A DNA stretch of 64,000 bases from Fimenecus sp045543095 (GCA_045543095.1 JAZQMC010000010.1:1-64000), one strand, 5' to 3'; numbered from the stretch's first letter, positions 7,446 through 16,620 are shown. Translations and numbers: made by a program. The notes: a model not told the origin generated them from the letters alone.

Positions 7446-8736
7446 TTGATTTAACCTCGTTTACTACTTCGCGAACAAGTCGGCTTACTTCATATCCCAT
7501 TTTTTCAACGTCAATAGTTGTGAATTCGCCATTTTTGTAAAGGACTTCACCGTCAACCATTGTAAGCACCACATTACTCTTGTTTGCGGAGTAAACTATA
7601 TTATTGAGTATATCAAAATCGGGATACATATTCGGTGTTGTCATATCAATTACAATTAAGTCCGCTTTATTGCCAACCTTGATTTCGCCACAGTCTGTTC
7701 TGCCCTGTGCTTTATAGCCATTGACAGTTGCCATTCTGTAAACATCCTGAGGAGTTACAATATCTGCCTGATTATTAACACCCTTTGGCAAGAGTGCAGC
7801 GAGGTACATCTCACGCATAATATCAAGTCCGTTATTGCTTGCAGCCGAGTCCGTACCGATACCGATATTAACACCCTTTTGAAGCATTTTGTAAGTATTG
7901 CAGAAGCCACTGCCGAGTTTCATATTACTTGCAGGACAATGGGCAACGGTTACACCCATCTCCTTGAAAATGTCCATATCCTCGTCCTCAACCCATACAC
8001 AATGTGCAAGAATTGTGGGACTGTTGAACACTTTTGCATCATAGAAAAGACGGGCAGGAGTTGTGCCGTATTTTGCCTTGCAGTTTTCATGCTCTGCCTT
8101 TGTTTCGGACAAATGAATATGATTTATATATTCCTTACCGTTTGTGAATTCGCCAAACTGCTCGATAATTGAAAGTCTGTTTGTGTATTCGGCGTGAAGG
8201 CTCATATCAATTTTGATTTTGCCGTTTTGGGTATTATGATACTTTTCTGCAAGGTAAATGCCCTCTTGGAAACGGTCATTCTTCTCTATATCTTCATCAA
8301 CGAAAGACACAATTGAGCGACCGAAATTGGTTTTTGCCTTACTGTCGATTACGGCTTTCATCACACCGTCACCAAAGAAATACATATCCGTGAAAGACGT
8401 TGTACCGGACGACAGCATTTCTGCAATTGAAAGCATTGTGCCGAAATAAGCACGGTCACAATTAAGTCTGTCTTCAAAGGGGAAAACTTTTTCGTTAAGC
8501 CAACGGTCAAGTGGCAAGTTTTCAGCATAGCCACGAAGAAGTGTCATTGGCGAATGGGTGTGAAGATTAACGAAACCCGATGATAACACTTTTCCTGTTC
8601 CGTCGTATTCTTGCGCATAGTTTTCCTGTGGTTTTTCTGTTCCGATATATTCGATTTTATCACCCTTGACACCCACATACATATTATTTTGTATTTCAAG
8701 GTTTGGGTTGATGATACTTATATTTTTAAAGAGCAT
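7438..8736 (-). CDS. mtaD: Amidohydrolase: 5-methylthioadenosine/S-adenosylhomocysteine deaminase type
   Basis: The 432-residue amidohydrolase carries the metal-binding HTHSPMTLLRGYAENLPL stretch, HAEYTNRL, HLSETKAEHE, AHCVWVEDEDM and GIGTDSAASNNGLDIMREM, the signature set of MtaD/DadD nucleoside deaminases. These deaminate methylthioadenosine, S-adenosylhomocysteine or 5'-deoxyadenosine, in the cytoplasm, to the inosine analogues. It is the first gene of the operon with the phosphorylase and mtnA. The ribosome binding site GGAGGG, eight bases before the ATG, is the last part of the interspersed repeat at 8741-8790. No separate promoter is evident in the short gap after the ppiB terminator; one may lie within or before the repeat. 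Confidence 0.88.
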   Translation of the reverse strand: MLFKNISIINPNLEIQNNMYVGVKGDKIEYIGTEKPQENYAQEYDGTGKVLSSGFVNLHTHSPMTLLRGYAENLPLDRWLNEKVFPFEDRLNCDRAYFGTMLSIAEMLSSGTTSFTDMYFFGDGVMKAVIDSKAKTNFGRSIVSFVDEDIEKNDRFQEGIYLAEKYHNTQNGKIKIDMSLHAEYTNRLSIIEQFGEFTNGKEYINHIHLSETKAEHENCKAKYGTTPARLFYDAKVFNSPTILAHCVWVEDEDMDIFKEMGVTVAHCPASNMKLGSGFCNTYKMLQKGVNIGIGTDSAASNNGLDIMREMYLAALLPKGVNNQADIVTPQDVYRMATVNGYKAQGRTDCGEIKVGNKADLIVIDMTTPNMYPDFDILNNIVYSANKSNVVLTMVDGEVLYKNGEFTTIDVEKMGYEVSRLVREVVNEVKSNG

Positions 8737-8740
8737 ATAT

Positions 8741-8790
8741 GAATCCCTCCACCACCTTCGGTGGTCCCCCTCCCTTTGACAAGGGAGGCT
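8741..8790. repeat. CCCTCC...GGTCCCCC interspersed repeat
   Basis: A complete copy: AATCCCTCCACC, a TTCG-looped hairpin, GGTCCCCCTCCCTTTGACAA and GGGAGGCT. Similar units are at 2879, 29199, 52006 and 62587. On the minus strand it supplies the ribosome binding site of mtaD. Confidence 0.75.
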
Positions 8791-8796
8791 AAAATG

Positions 8797-8822
8797 GTAA
8801 AAAAGGCAGAGTTTCCCCTGCC
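8797..8822 (-). terminator. ppiB terminator
   Basis: On the minus strand GGCAG / CTGCC arms with a loop of about eight bases are followed by six T residues, right after the cyclophilin stop. Confidence 0.75.
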
Positions 8823-8828
8823 CTGATT

Positions 8829-9422
8829 TTATTCAATGATAATTGTTTCGATTACTACGTCTTCTTTAGGTTTGTTGTTGAAATAGTCAGCAGGAACCTT
8901 TGCGATTGCGTCAACAACGTCCATACCCTCAAAAACCTGACCGAAAACTGTGTGACGGAAATCAAGCCAAGGTGTGCCACCGATTTCCTCATAAGCTTCG
9001 ATACATTCTGTCGGGAAAACTCTTTCGTCAGCCATTCTCATCTGCTCAATTAAATCTTCGGGAACTTCCTTTGCCTGAACGATAAAGAACTGACTGCCGT
9101 TTGTATTAGGACCTGCGTTTGCCATTGAAAGAGCACCGCGAAGGTTATGGAGTTCACCTGTAAATTCGTCTTCAAATGAGTGTCCCCAGATGCTTTCCCC
9201 ACCTGTACCTGTACCCTTAGGGTCACCGCCCTGAATCATAAAGTCATTGATTACACGGTGAAAAATAAGACCGTCATAATAACCGTTCTTTGCATGAGTT
9301 GTGAAATTCTCAACTGCTTTTGGTGCAAACTCGGGGAAAAGTTTGATTTTGATTTCACCCATACTTGTTTTGATTGTTGCAATAGTATCGTTTTGTGTTG
9401 GTTTGTTTAACTGATGGAACAT
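8829..9422 (-). CDS. ppiB: Peptidyl-prolyl cis-trans isomerase, cyclophilin type
   Basis: This 197-residue cytoplasmic cyclophilin (no signal peptide) catalyses proline isomerisation. The family residues are in clear view: NGYYDGLIFHRVINDFMIQGGDP with the active-site arginine, SMANAGPNTNGSQFFI, and a late DFRHTVFGQVFEGMDVVDAI. A loop of about 25 residues (EVPEDLIEQMRMADERVFPTE-like) is inserted after the FFI strand, as in some clostridial homologues. It starts 10 bases after the ABC permease stop, so it is probably the last gene of that transcription unit, with the terminator at 8797-8822. Confidence 0.93.
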   Translation of the reverse strand: MFHQLNKPTQNDTIATIKTSMGEIKIKLFPEFAPKAVENFTTHAKNGYYDGLIFHRVINDFMIQGGDPKGTGTGGESIWGHSFEDEFTGELHNLRGALSMANAGPNTNGSQFFIVQAKEVPEDLIEQMRMADERVFPTECIEAYEEIGGTPWLDFRHTVFGQVFEGMDVVDAIAKVPADYFNNKPKEDVVIETIIIE

Positions 9423-9432
9423 TTTAATTCTC

Positions 9433-12400
9433 CTACTTTATTTTTTTGATTTTAAAATACATCATTGAATTTACTGACATTGTGAATATGATTGTGATTA
9501 CGGCACATATTACAATGCTTAAGGGAGCTATTTCTCTGCCAAGCATAAACATATCGGTTTCTACGGCAGATGCTACAAATCCGTGTAACAGTACACCAGC
9601 AAACACACCAGGGATAATAGTTAAAAGTATAAGAATTATATTCTCACGGCAGATGTATTTTACAACCTCAACATCCTTAAAGCCCATATTTTTAAGTGCT
9701 GCAAGTTCGGGCTTTCTTTCACTGATATTAATAGCATTAAGGCTGTAAACAAATATGAAAGCGAGGGATAAGCCTGCTATAATCATAGCAACAACCAGAT
9801 AATTCATATTGCTCTTAAGCACATCAAGTCCACGTGAATTTTCTTCATTCATTTTGAAAGAATTAACACCGCTGATTTCAAGTATCTTTGCACTTAATTC
9901 TTCAACGCTTGCATCTTTTTCAGTTTTAACAAGAAGAACATTGGTTTCTGCGGTTGTGTTATAAATGGATTGATAAAGTGCGGGTGTCATATAGATATAA
10001 TTGTTAATATAATTTTCAGTTATACCTATTACCTTGACTTCCTTTAAAACTGCATCGGACTGACCCAGTCTTATAAACACACTTGAGCCAACCTGAACGC
10101 CCAGTATTTCTGCATATTTTTCTGTAATTATTACGCCCTCATCGGTAAGAGTATTCGCAACACCTGAACGCTCCTGCAATTTAACATAAGATGAGAAGTT
10201 GTCAACGTCACGGGGGATAACAAGATATGCACTCTTTTCGGTCTGAAGAGTCTTTGCATTTGTACCCGTGCCGTAAACCGTCATTCTTGTTGCCTGTGCA
10301 TATTCGGTTACTTCTGAAATATCGGAAATGCTTGATAAAATTGTTCTGCGTTGTGCTCTTGTAATTGTCCCATCAATGCTCACCACACCATTGTAGTTGA
10401 ACACATCATTCTGCTTGTCTGCGATTACAGAAGCTGAATCGTAAATTCCTATACCGGAAATCAGCAATGCCATACAGCCGACCACGGCAACGAATGTCAT
10501 AAGGACACGATTTTTATAACGGAAGAGATTTCTCAATGCAGATTTTTGAGAAAGACTGAATCTTTCCCAAATGAATTTTACACGCTCAATGAGAATACGC
10601 TTTGTCCTTACTCCATTTTCATTATTTTTGAATTCCTTACCGGTTGCAAACGAAGCAACAAGGGCTGTGCATACAACTGCTATTGCAACAGAAACAGCAC
10701 CGTATTCTATGCTTAACTCAATCACAGCATTACCGAGATTATAATAAACTGATTTGTATGCCCACATTACAAGTGACGGAATTGTATATTCACCCGCAAA
10801 CACACCAATTATGCCACCGAGTACACTCGCAAGAAGTACAAAGCGAAAATATTTGCTCTTGATTGAGCCTTTACTGTAGCCCAATGCTTTCAGCGTAGCA
10901 ATTTGTGTTCTCTGCTCTGCTATTAAGCCCCGCATTGTAACATAGGTTACAAGCATTGCGGCGATAAGAGAAATCAATGCAAGCACCATTCCAAAAGTGC
11001 CTGTTTTCTGCACATCATTAGTAAACGTTACGAAAGAATCAATACTGCTACGACCAAGTACATACCAAACGGGAATTTCCATATTATTGATTTCGCGTTC
11101 GGCTTTTTCAAGCTCTGCCGCGGCATCTGAAAGCTCACCCTCAGCATCGCTCTCTGCCGTTGCATATTCTTCTTCCTTTTGTCTTAATTCTTCTGCATAC
11201 TGAAGAAGCTTCTGTGCCTCGCCGTTTGCTATCTGTGATTTAAGAGTTTCAACCTCTGTTTTTTTTGTATTATACTCTTGCTTTGCGGCATCAAGTTGTG
11301 CTCTTTCCTGTTCTACTTCCTTTTCGGTCTGCTGAATCTGAACCTGAAGCACTGCACAGACACCCTGTGCAAGATTATAGGCTTCTTCTGCCTCTTTGAG
11401 CTGTGCTTGGGTTGTATTAGGGTCATTTTTTATGCCCTCATATATTACCTTTACTTTTTCCAGTTCTGCAAGATTTGACTCCTGAGTTGCACGCATTTCA
11501 TTGAGCTCGGCTTCTTTTTGAGAAACAGCCTGCTCGGCAGTATTAAGCTCTGCCTCAGCCTTAGCAAGCTCCTGCTCATAAACAGGAATATTCTGTTCGG
11601 CATTCACAAGCATTTCGATATATGACTGCTTTTCTTCAAACTGCTGACGGTATTCAAGAAGTTTCTGATAAGCCTCTGCAAGCTCGGTTTTGGCAGTTAT
11701 TTCTGCCGTTTCATATTCACGGCGGGCTTTTTCTAAAAGCTCGTTACTTGTTGAACGCACCTCACTGTAACGAATATCACAACGGCGGTCTGAAATTGCT
11801 CTGATTTTATTCATCACGCTGTCAACAAGTCTTGAATAATCTTCGCTGTTGTAATCAAGGCTTTTAGCACCTGCAACCTGAATGTAAATTGAAGTGTAAA
11901 CATCGGTTACATAAGCCTCTCGCGAAAGCACCACATAACCATCTACCGTGCCGTCGCCGATTTCTGATGTGCCCATATCACCGTTAAGAAAATATGATGA
12001 TGAAACTACACCGACAATTTTATATGTTTCGGATGCAAGAGTATCAAACACCTTGGTGTCATTACCCGTACTGAAAGTTACGGAATCACCCACCCCAAGA
12101 CCTGATGCCTTAAGGAATTCTCGGCTCACCGCACATTCGTTATGTTTTTCGGGCAAATTACCCTCCAAAAGAACAACACTATTTATTTTTTCGGGCATTG
12201 AAATTACTTTTGTAACAATTTCTTCCGAATTCACAAGGCAAAGGAAATCGGTTGTATATGAGCCCTCTGCGAATTCCACACCGTCTATTTTTTTGATGGC
12301 TTCAAGGTCCCCTTCGCTGAGTCCGAGAGTACCGGTAATGCGAATATCCATCAGATTTTCTTTATCGTAAGTATTATCTGCAGTCAACTGCATAGCTGAT

Positions 12401-12522
12401 ATTGAAGATGCTATGCCTGAACAGAAAGCCACACTCAATGCAACTATGAGCAGAATTGAAACAAAGCGGGAAAAATTTTTCTTTATTTCTCTGCGGAAAT
12501 CTTTTCTCAATGATTTTGTCAT
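9433..12522 (-). CDS. FtsX-type ABC transporter permease with long coiled coil
   Basis: A 1029-residue permease. It has an N-terminal membrane helix (about 18-40), an extracytoplasmic MacB-like domain (about 45-250), a long alanine/glutamate-rich coiled coil (about 250-475), three FtsX helices (about 505-640), a second N-terminal-type helix around 690, a second external domain, and three final helices (about 895-1025) including SLAFIFVYSLNAINISERKPELAALKNMGF. Two fused FtsX units make it a complete permease. Such proteins export lipids or peptides, or transmit force to the cell wall. It pairs with the ATPase 18 bases upstream. The coiled coil is the notable part: it is long enough to span much of a Gram-positive cell wall. 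Confidence 0.87.
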   Translation of the reverse strand: MTKSLRKDFRREIKKNFSRFVSILLIVALSVAFCSGIASSISAMQLTADNTYDKENLMDIRITGTLGLSEGDLEAIKKIDGVEFAEGSYTTDFLCLVNSEEIVTKVISMPEKINSVVLLEGNLPEKHNECAVSREFLKASGLGVGDSVTFSTGNDTKVFDTLASETYKIVGVVSSSYFLNGDMGTSEIGDGTVDGYVVLSREAYVTDVYTSIYIQVAGAKSLDYNSEDYSRLVDSVMNKIRAISDRRCDIRYSEVRSTSNELLEKARREYETAEITAKTELAEAYQKLLEYRQQFEEKQSYIEMLVNAEQNIPVYEQELAKAEAELNTAEQAVSQKEAELNEMRATQESNLAELEKVKVIYEGIKNDPNTTQAQLKEAEEAYNLAQGVCAVLQVQIQQTEKEVEQERAQLDAAKQEYNTKKTEVETLKSQIANGEAQKLLQYAEELRQKEEEYATAESDAEGELSDAAAELEKAEREINNMEIPVWYVLGRSSIDSFVTFTNDVQKTGTFGMVLALISLIAAMLVTYVTMRGLIAEQRTQIATLKALGYSKGSIKSKYFRFVLLASVLGGIIGVFAGEYTIPSLVMWAYKSVYYNLGNAVIELSIEYGAVSVAIAVVCTALVASFATGKEFKNNENGVRTKRILIERVKFIWERFSLSQKSALRNLFRYKNRVLMTFVAVVGCMALLISGIGIYDSASVIADKQNDVFNYNGVVSIDGTITRAQRRTILSSISDISEVTEYAQATRMTVYGTGTNAKTLQTEKSAYLVIPRDVDNFSSYVKLQERSGVANTLTDEGVIITEKYAEILGVQVGSSVFIRLGQSDAVLKEVKVIGITENYINNYIYMTPALYQSIYNTTAETNVLLVKTEKDASVEELSAKILEISGVNSFKMNEENSRGLDVLKSNMNYLVVAMIIAGLSLAFIFVYSLNAINISERKPELAALKNMGFKDVEVVKYICRENIILILLTIIPGVFAGVLLHGFVASAVETDMFMLGREIAPLSIVICAVITIIFTMSVNSMMYFKIKKIK

Positions 12523-12540
12523 ATTTAATACTCTCTTCCT

Positions 12541-13242
12541 TTACCACTCAATCTGCTCAACGGGAACAGGAGTTGAATTAAGAAGTATTCTTTCAATCTG
12601 ACCGTTTTTGATTTTGATGATTTTATCTGCCATAGGAGTAATTGCAGAATTATGTGTTGCCACAATTACGGTAATTCCCTTTTCACGACATATATCCTTT
12701 AAAAGTTTAAGAACTGATTTGCCCGTAATATAATCAAGTTTCCCTATGGGCTCGTCGCAAATAAGAACTTTAGGATTTTTAACAATCGCACGTGCTATTG
12801 CAACGCGTTGCTGTTCGCCCGCTGAAAGCTGTGACGGAAAATTATCCATACGTGCAGAAAGTCCCATTTCACCCAACACTTGCTCGGCATCTGCAGAGTC
12901 TTTGCGAAGTTGTGCTGCAAGCTCAACATTTTCAAGAGCATTGAGAGTAGGAATAAGATTGAAGGACTTATAAATCACACCAACATCTTCACGTCGGTAT
13001 TTTGTAAGTTCTTTTTCGTTGTATGCAGAAATTTCTGTTTCGTCAACAATAACCTTACCCGATGTCACCTTTTCAACGCCTGCAAGAATATTTAAAATTT
13101 CAGTTTTGCCCGACCCCGAAGCACCGGCAACAACCACAAATTCACCTTTTTCAATGGGGAAACTCACATTATCAACTGCTTTGATTTGTATTTCGCCCTT
13201 TTTATATGTTTTTACAACGTCTTTTAACTCAATAAATGACAT
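12541..13242 (-). CDS. ABC transporter ATP-binding protein (LolD/MacB type)
   Basis: A 233-residue ATPase with Walker A GASGSGKT, Q-loop VIYKSFNLIPTLNALENV, signature LSAGEQQRVAIARAI, Walker B KVLICDEP with the D-loop GKLD, and the H-loop VATHN. It closely follows the export subfamily that partners FtsX-type permeases, and the permease is the next gene. It is transcribed divergently from the TetR gene at 13428. The intervening region of 185 bp is very AT-rich and holds the TetR-side promoter and inverted repeat. AAGGGG is placed before the ATG. Confidence 0.93.
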   Translation of the reverse strand: MSFIELKDVVKTYKKGEIQIKAVDNVSFPIEKGEFVVVAGASGSGKTEILNILAGVEKVTSGKVIVDETEISAYNEKELTKYRREDVGVIYKSFNLIPTLNALENVELAAQLRKDSADAEQVLGEMGLSARMDNFPSQLSAGEQQRVAIARAIVKNPKVLICDEPIGKLDYITGKSVLKLLKDICREKGITVIVATHNSAITPMADKIIKIKNGQIERILLNSTPVPVEQIEW

Positions 13243-13364
13243 TTTTTACGCCCCTTAATTATTACACAAAAATATACATTTTATATTTTATCACAAACTT
13301 TACAATATTGCTATATATAACAAATATTTTATAAAAAATTTTTTCATCGAAAAACAAAACAAAC

Positions 13365-13380
13365 TGTTGATTATTCAACA
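13365..13380. promoter_or_regulatory. Putative TetR operator
   Basis: A perfect inverted repeat TGTTGA-TTAT-TCAACA overlaps the -35 box and spacer of the tetR promoter and lies between divergent units. A bound dimer would block the promoter, so autorepression is the simplest reading. Confidence 0.6.
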
Positions 13381-13395
13381 TAATGGTAGTATAAT
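13367..13395 (+). promoter_or_regulatory. Promoter of the TetR - cation transporter unit
   Basis: TTGATT and TATAAT are separated by 17 bases; the ATG is 33 bases downstream. Confidence 0.85.
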
Positions 13396-13427
13396 GATTA
13401 AGTATTAAATGAAAAGGGGTCATAAAA

Positions 13428-14048
13428 ATGCCTGTGAACGATAATGACATTCGTGTAAAGAGAACTAAAAAACTTATTAAAAACGGTCTTATTGAACTTT
13501 CAAAGACAAAGAGTATTACAAAAATTACTGTCAAAGAACTTACTGACCATATTGAAATCAACAGAGGCACTTTCTATTTGCATTATAAGGATATTTTTGA
13601 GCTTATTGAAGCAATTGAAAATGAATTGTATGATGAATTTAATAATACTATTTCTTCAATAACTCCTTATAAAATGCTTAAACATCCTGTTGATGTTTGT
13701 GAAATAGTCTGCGAACATTTTCGTATTCATATGGAAACATATTCTATGCTTATGGGCGAGCACGGTGATGCACAGTTCACATATAAAATGGGTGAACTTT
13801 TGAACGAAAAAGTTTACGCTCTTTTCAAAAGAATTTTCCCTAATATGGATGATGCTAAATATGATTTCGCTTATAATTACGGCAAATTTGGTCTTGTTGG
13901 TCTTACTTATTGCTGGAGCACAATGCACCCCGATTGGACTTCAAGAGAAGTAGCTGAGATGTGGTTAAAGCTTACCGTTAAAGGTATTTGGGGCATCATT
14001 GGTGATGAGGCAAAAGGAGTTCTTTTAAATGCATACAATTCTCGTTAA
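13428..14048 (+). CDS. TetR/AcrR-family transcriptional regulator
   Basis: A 206-residue TetR-type protein. The N-terminal helix-turn-helix (about residues 8-60) reads ITVKELTDHIEINRGTFYLHYKDIFELIEAIE, where the TFYLHY recognition-helix pattern is diagnostic. The remaining helices form a ligand domain with a C-terminal TetR_C-like WLKLTVKGIWGI segment. It is divergent from the ABC exporter and overlaps the next gene, a cation efflux carrier, by 20 bases, so it may control either or both. The inverted repeat at 13365-13380 is a candidate operator. The inducer is unknown. Confidence 0.9.
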   Translation: MPVNDNDIRVKRTKKLIKNGLIELSKTKSITKITVKELTDHIEINRGTFYLHYKDIFELIEAIENELYDEFNNTISSITPYKMLKHPVDVCEIVCEHFRIHMETYSMLMGEHGDAQFTYKMGELLNEKVYALFKRIFPNMDDAKYDFAYNYGKFGLVGLTYCWSTMHPDWTSREVAEMWLKLTVKGIWGIIGDEAKGVLLNAYNSR

Positions 14049-15195
14049 ACTATTTATCCGCGACAGTGAAAACATAAAGGATATACGTGTACGTACAGCT
14101 TATGGTACTCTGGGCAGTGTTACGGGCATTGTTGTAAACCTTATTTTAGCTATTGCAAAATATATTGCCGGAACATTGTCCGGCAGTATTTCTGTTACGG
14201 CAGATGCAATTAACAATTTATCTGACGCAGGTTCTTCAATAGTTTCACTTTTCGGTGTTAAACTTTCGGCTAAGCCTGCTGACAAGGGACACCCCTACGG
14301 TCACGGCAGAATTGAATACATTTCAGCATCAATCGTGGCTTTTCTTGTTTTGCTTATGGGTGTTGAACTCTTTAAAAGTTCAATCGAAAAAATTGCAAAT
14401 CCCGTAGCCGTTAAATTTAACTGGGTTTCACTTATTATTCTTGTAATCAGTATTTTGGCAAAGCTCTGGCTTGGCTTTTTCAATAAGAAATTGGGTGAAA
14501 AAATCAACTCTGCTCCTATGATTGCGGTTATGAAAGACAGTTTCAGCGATTGTCTTGCAACTGCAGTTGCGGCGGCATCAATTATTGTCTCTGCTTTTTC
14601 TGACATCAATATTGACGGATATTTAGGTCTTTTTGTTGCAGGCTTCATTCTTCTTGCAGGCTTCAATATTTTAAAAGAAACAATGGCAGAATTACTTGGC
14701 AAAGCCCCTGAAAAAGAATTTGTAGAAGAAATTGAAAATAAAATTCTTTCTTACGATATGGTTGTGGGTGTTCACGATATGATTATTCACGACTACGGTC
14801 CTCAAAGACGATTTGCTTCGGTTCACGCGGAAGTTCCCGCCAATGCGGATATGATGGAATGTCACGACATTATTGACCTTATTGAGCGTGACATTATGGC
14901 TGAATACGGTCTTCTTATTTCAATTCACATGGACCCAATTGCAGTTGATGATGAAAGAATTAACGAGCTTCGCAGAATGACGTCAGAAATTGTCAAGAAC
15001 ATCTGTGAAGAAATGTCAATTCACGATTTCAGAGTAGTTGACGGACCTACTCACACAAATCTTATTTTTGATTTGATTGTTCCTCACAAGTATCCGATGA
15101 GCAACGATGAAATCTGCAGACTGATTGACAAGAAATTGAGCAAAATAGACGAAAGATATTTTACTGTAATTACAGTTGAACACGCTTTTAACTAA
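14029..15195 (+). CDS. Cation diffusion facilitator family efflux protein
   Basis: A 388-residue CDF transporter: six membrane helices in residues 25-220, then a cytoplasmic ferredoxin-like domain (about 225-310) and a further C-terminal extension (310-388) with histidines. Metal-site motifs seen are DAINNLSD in helix 2 and DSFSD in helix 5. The DxxxD form in helix 5, instead of HxxxD, is the pattern associated with manganese or iron rather than zinc, so Mn(II)/Fe(II) efflux is the likelier job. The HPYGHGRIEY loop is conserved. Translation starts inside the end of tetR with AAGGAG nine bases upstream. A second manganese exporter, mntP, is at 37.6 kb. Confidence 0.88.
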   Translation: MHTILVKLFIRDSENIKDIRVRTAYGTLGSVTGIVVNLILAIAKYIAGTLSGSISVTADAINNLSDAGSSIVSLFGVKLSAKPADKGHPYGHGRIEYISASIVAFLVLLMGVELFKSSIEKIANPVAVKFNWVSLIILVISILAKLWLGFFNKKLGEKINSAPMIAVMKDSFSDCLATAVAAASIIVSAFSDINIDGYLGLFVAGFILLAGFNILKETMAELLGKAPEKEFVEEIENKILSYDMVVGVHDMIIHDYGPQRRFASVHAEVPANADMMECHDIIDLIERDIMAEYGLLISIHMDPIAVDDERINELRRMTSEIVKNICEEMSIHDFRVVDGPTHTNLIFDLIVPHKYPMSNDEICRLIDKKLSKIDERYFTVITVEHAFN

Positions 15196-15220
15196 AAATA
15201 ATTTTTTTGTCGATTTAGTA

Positions 15221-15248
15221 TTGCAAAAACCACAAAATATAGTAGAAT
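15221..15248 (+). promoter_or_regulatory. prs promoter
   Basis: TTGCAA and TAGAAT are separated by 16 bases, upstream of the PRPP synthetase gene. Confidence 0.7.
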
Positions 15249-15292
15249 ATATATGTTAAATATCAATATAAACTTTTTGCGGAGGTTAAATT

Positions 15293-16462
15293 ATGGCAGA
15301 CAGAGAAATCACCACAATACCCAACGGGCCTCTCGGTATTATTGCTTTACCGGGTTGCGAGGAAATGGCAGAAAAAATTGACCGTTACCTTGTAAAATGG
15401 CGTTCACAACAGGATTCTGAACACAAATCAACAATCGCTTTTTCAGGCTATGAAAGAGATAGTTATATTCTCAATGCCACATTCCCCCGTTTTGGTACAG
15501 GTGAAGGCAAATGCTCACTTCACGAATCAGTTCGCGGTTATGACATTTACATTCTCATTGATGCTTTCAACCACGGTGTAACTTATAAAATGTATGGCAA
15601 AGAGGTTCCTATGAGCCCCGATGACCATTATTCAAATCTTATCAGAGCAATTTCTGCAATCGGCGGTAAGGCAAAGACAATCACAGTTATTATGCCGATG
15701 CTTTATGAGGGCAGACAGCACAAGCGTTCTTCAAGAGAATCACTTGACTGTGCAGTTATGCTTCAGGAACTTTGTCTTTCAATGGGTGTTGATAATATTA
15801 TCACCTTTGATGCTCACGATGCCCGTGTGCAGAACGCTATTCCCCTTAACGGTTTTGAAAGTATTTCTCCTGCTTACCAGATGATTAAAGCTCTTGTTAA
15901 CAATGTTGACGGCTTAACACTTGACAAAGAGCACACAATGATTATTTCACCTGACGAAGGCGGAATGAACCGTTGTATGTTATATTCAAACTATTTAGGT
16001 CTTGACCTTGGTATGTTCTATAAGCGTCGCGACTATTCAAGAATTGTTGACGGCAGAAACCCGATTCTTGAGCATCAGTTCCTCGGCTCAAATGTTGAGG
16101 GCAAGGATGTTATGATTATTGACGATATGATTTCATCAGGCGACTCAATGCTTGATGTTTCAACAAAGCTTAAAGAGCTTGGTGCAAACAGAGTATTCAT
16201 TTTCTCTGCTTTTGGTCTTTTCAATGCAGGTCTTGAAAACTTTGACAAGGCTTATCGTGACGGACTTTTTGATAAGGTATTCACAACAAACTTGGTTTAC
16301 CGTATGCCTGAGCTTAAAAAGCGTGACTGGTATTGCGAGGTTGACCTTTCAAAATATCTTTCATACATTATTGATACTCTCAACCACGACAAGTCAGTAA
16401 GCAAGCTTCTTAACCCTGCAGAAAAGATTGATATTCTTCTTAAAAAAGCAGGACTTAAATAA
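15293..16462 (+). CDS. prs: Ribose-phosphate pyrophosphokinase (PRPP synthetase)
   Basis: Makes PRPP from ribose-5-phosphate and ATP for purine, pyrimidine, NAD and amino-acid synthesis. The protein is 389 residues, longer than the usual 310-320; the extra length is at the N-terminus and in loops, a layout seen in a divergent branch of clostridial enzymes. Key motifs are still present: FDAHDARVQ (divalent metal site), YEGRQHKRSSRES (flexible-loop region) and the PRPP-binding DVMIIDDMISSGDSM. It has its own promoter and terminator. Possible users of PRPP in this window are nadC and the nucleoside pathway. Confidence 0.87.
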   Translation: MADREITTIPNGPLGIIALPGCEEMAEKIDRYLVKWRSQQDSEHKSTIAFSGYERDSYILNATFPRFGTGEGKCSLHESVRGYDIYILIDAFNHGVTYKMYGKEVPMSPDDHYSNLIRAISAIGGKAKTITVIMPMLYEGRQHKRSSRESLDCAVMLQELCLSMGVDNIITFDAHDARVQNAIPLNGFESISPAYQMIKALVNNVDGLTLDKEHTMIISPDEGGMNRCMLYSNYLGLDLGMFYKRRDYSRIVDGRNPILEHQFLGSNVEGKDVMIIDDMISSGDSMLDVSTKLKELGANRVFIFSAFGLFNAGLENFDKAYRDGLFDKVFTTNLVYRMPELKKRDWYCEVDLSKYLSYIIDTLNHDKSVSKLLNPAEKIDILLKKAGLK

Positions 16463-16466
16463 GAAC

Positions 16467-16496
16467 AAAAAAAGCACCCTAAGGGGTGCTTTTTTT
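16467..16496 (+). terminator. prs terminator
   Basis: AGCACCC / GGGTGCT arms flanked by A and T tracts, five bases after the stop. Confidence 0.92.
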
Positions 16497-16620
16497 ATGA
16501 AATATCAAGTTAAAGAATTCGATAAATTGGGGTTTGTAGAGATAAATTCGAAATGCGGAATGCGAAATTCGTAATTAAGGGTTTACGACGCAATTATAGA
16601 TGTAACTTATTAAGTAGATT

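Noticed and set aside
13261..13427. A clear sigma-A promoter for the ABC exporter in the divergent region
   Set aside because: Several TAAAAT and TATAAT-like boxes exist in the AT-rich stretch, but none has a convincing -35 at the right distance on the minus strand, so no promoter is called.
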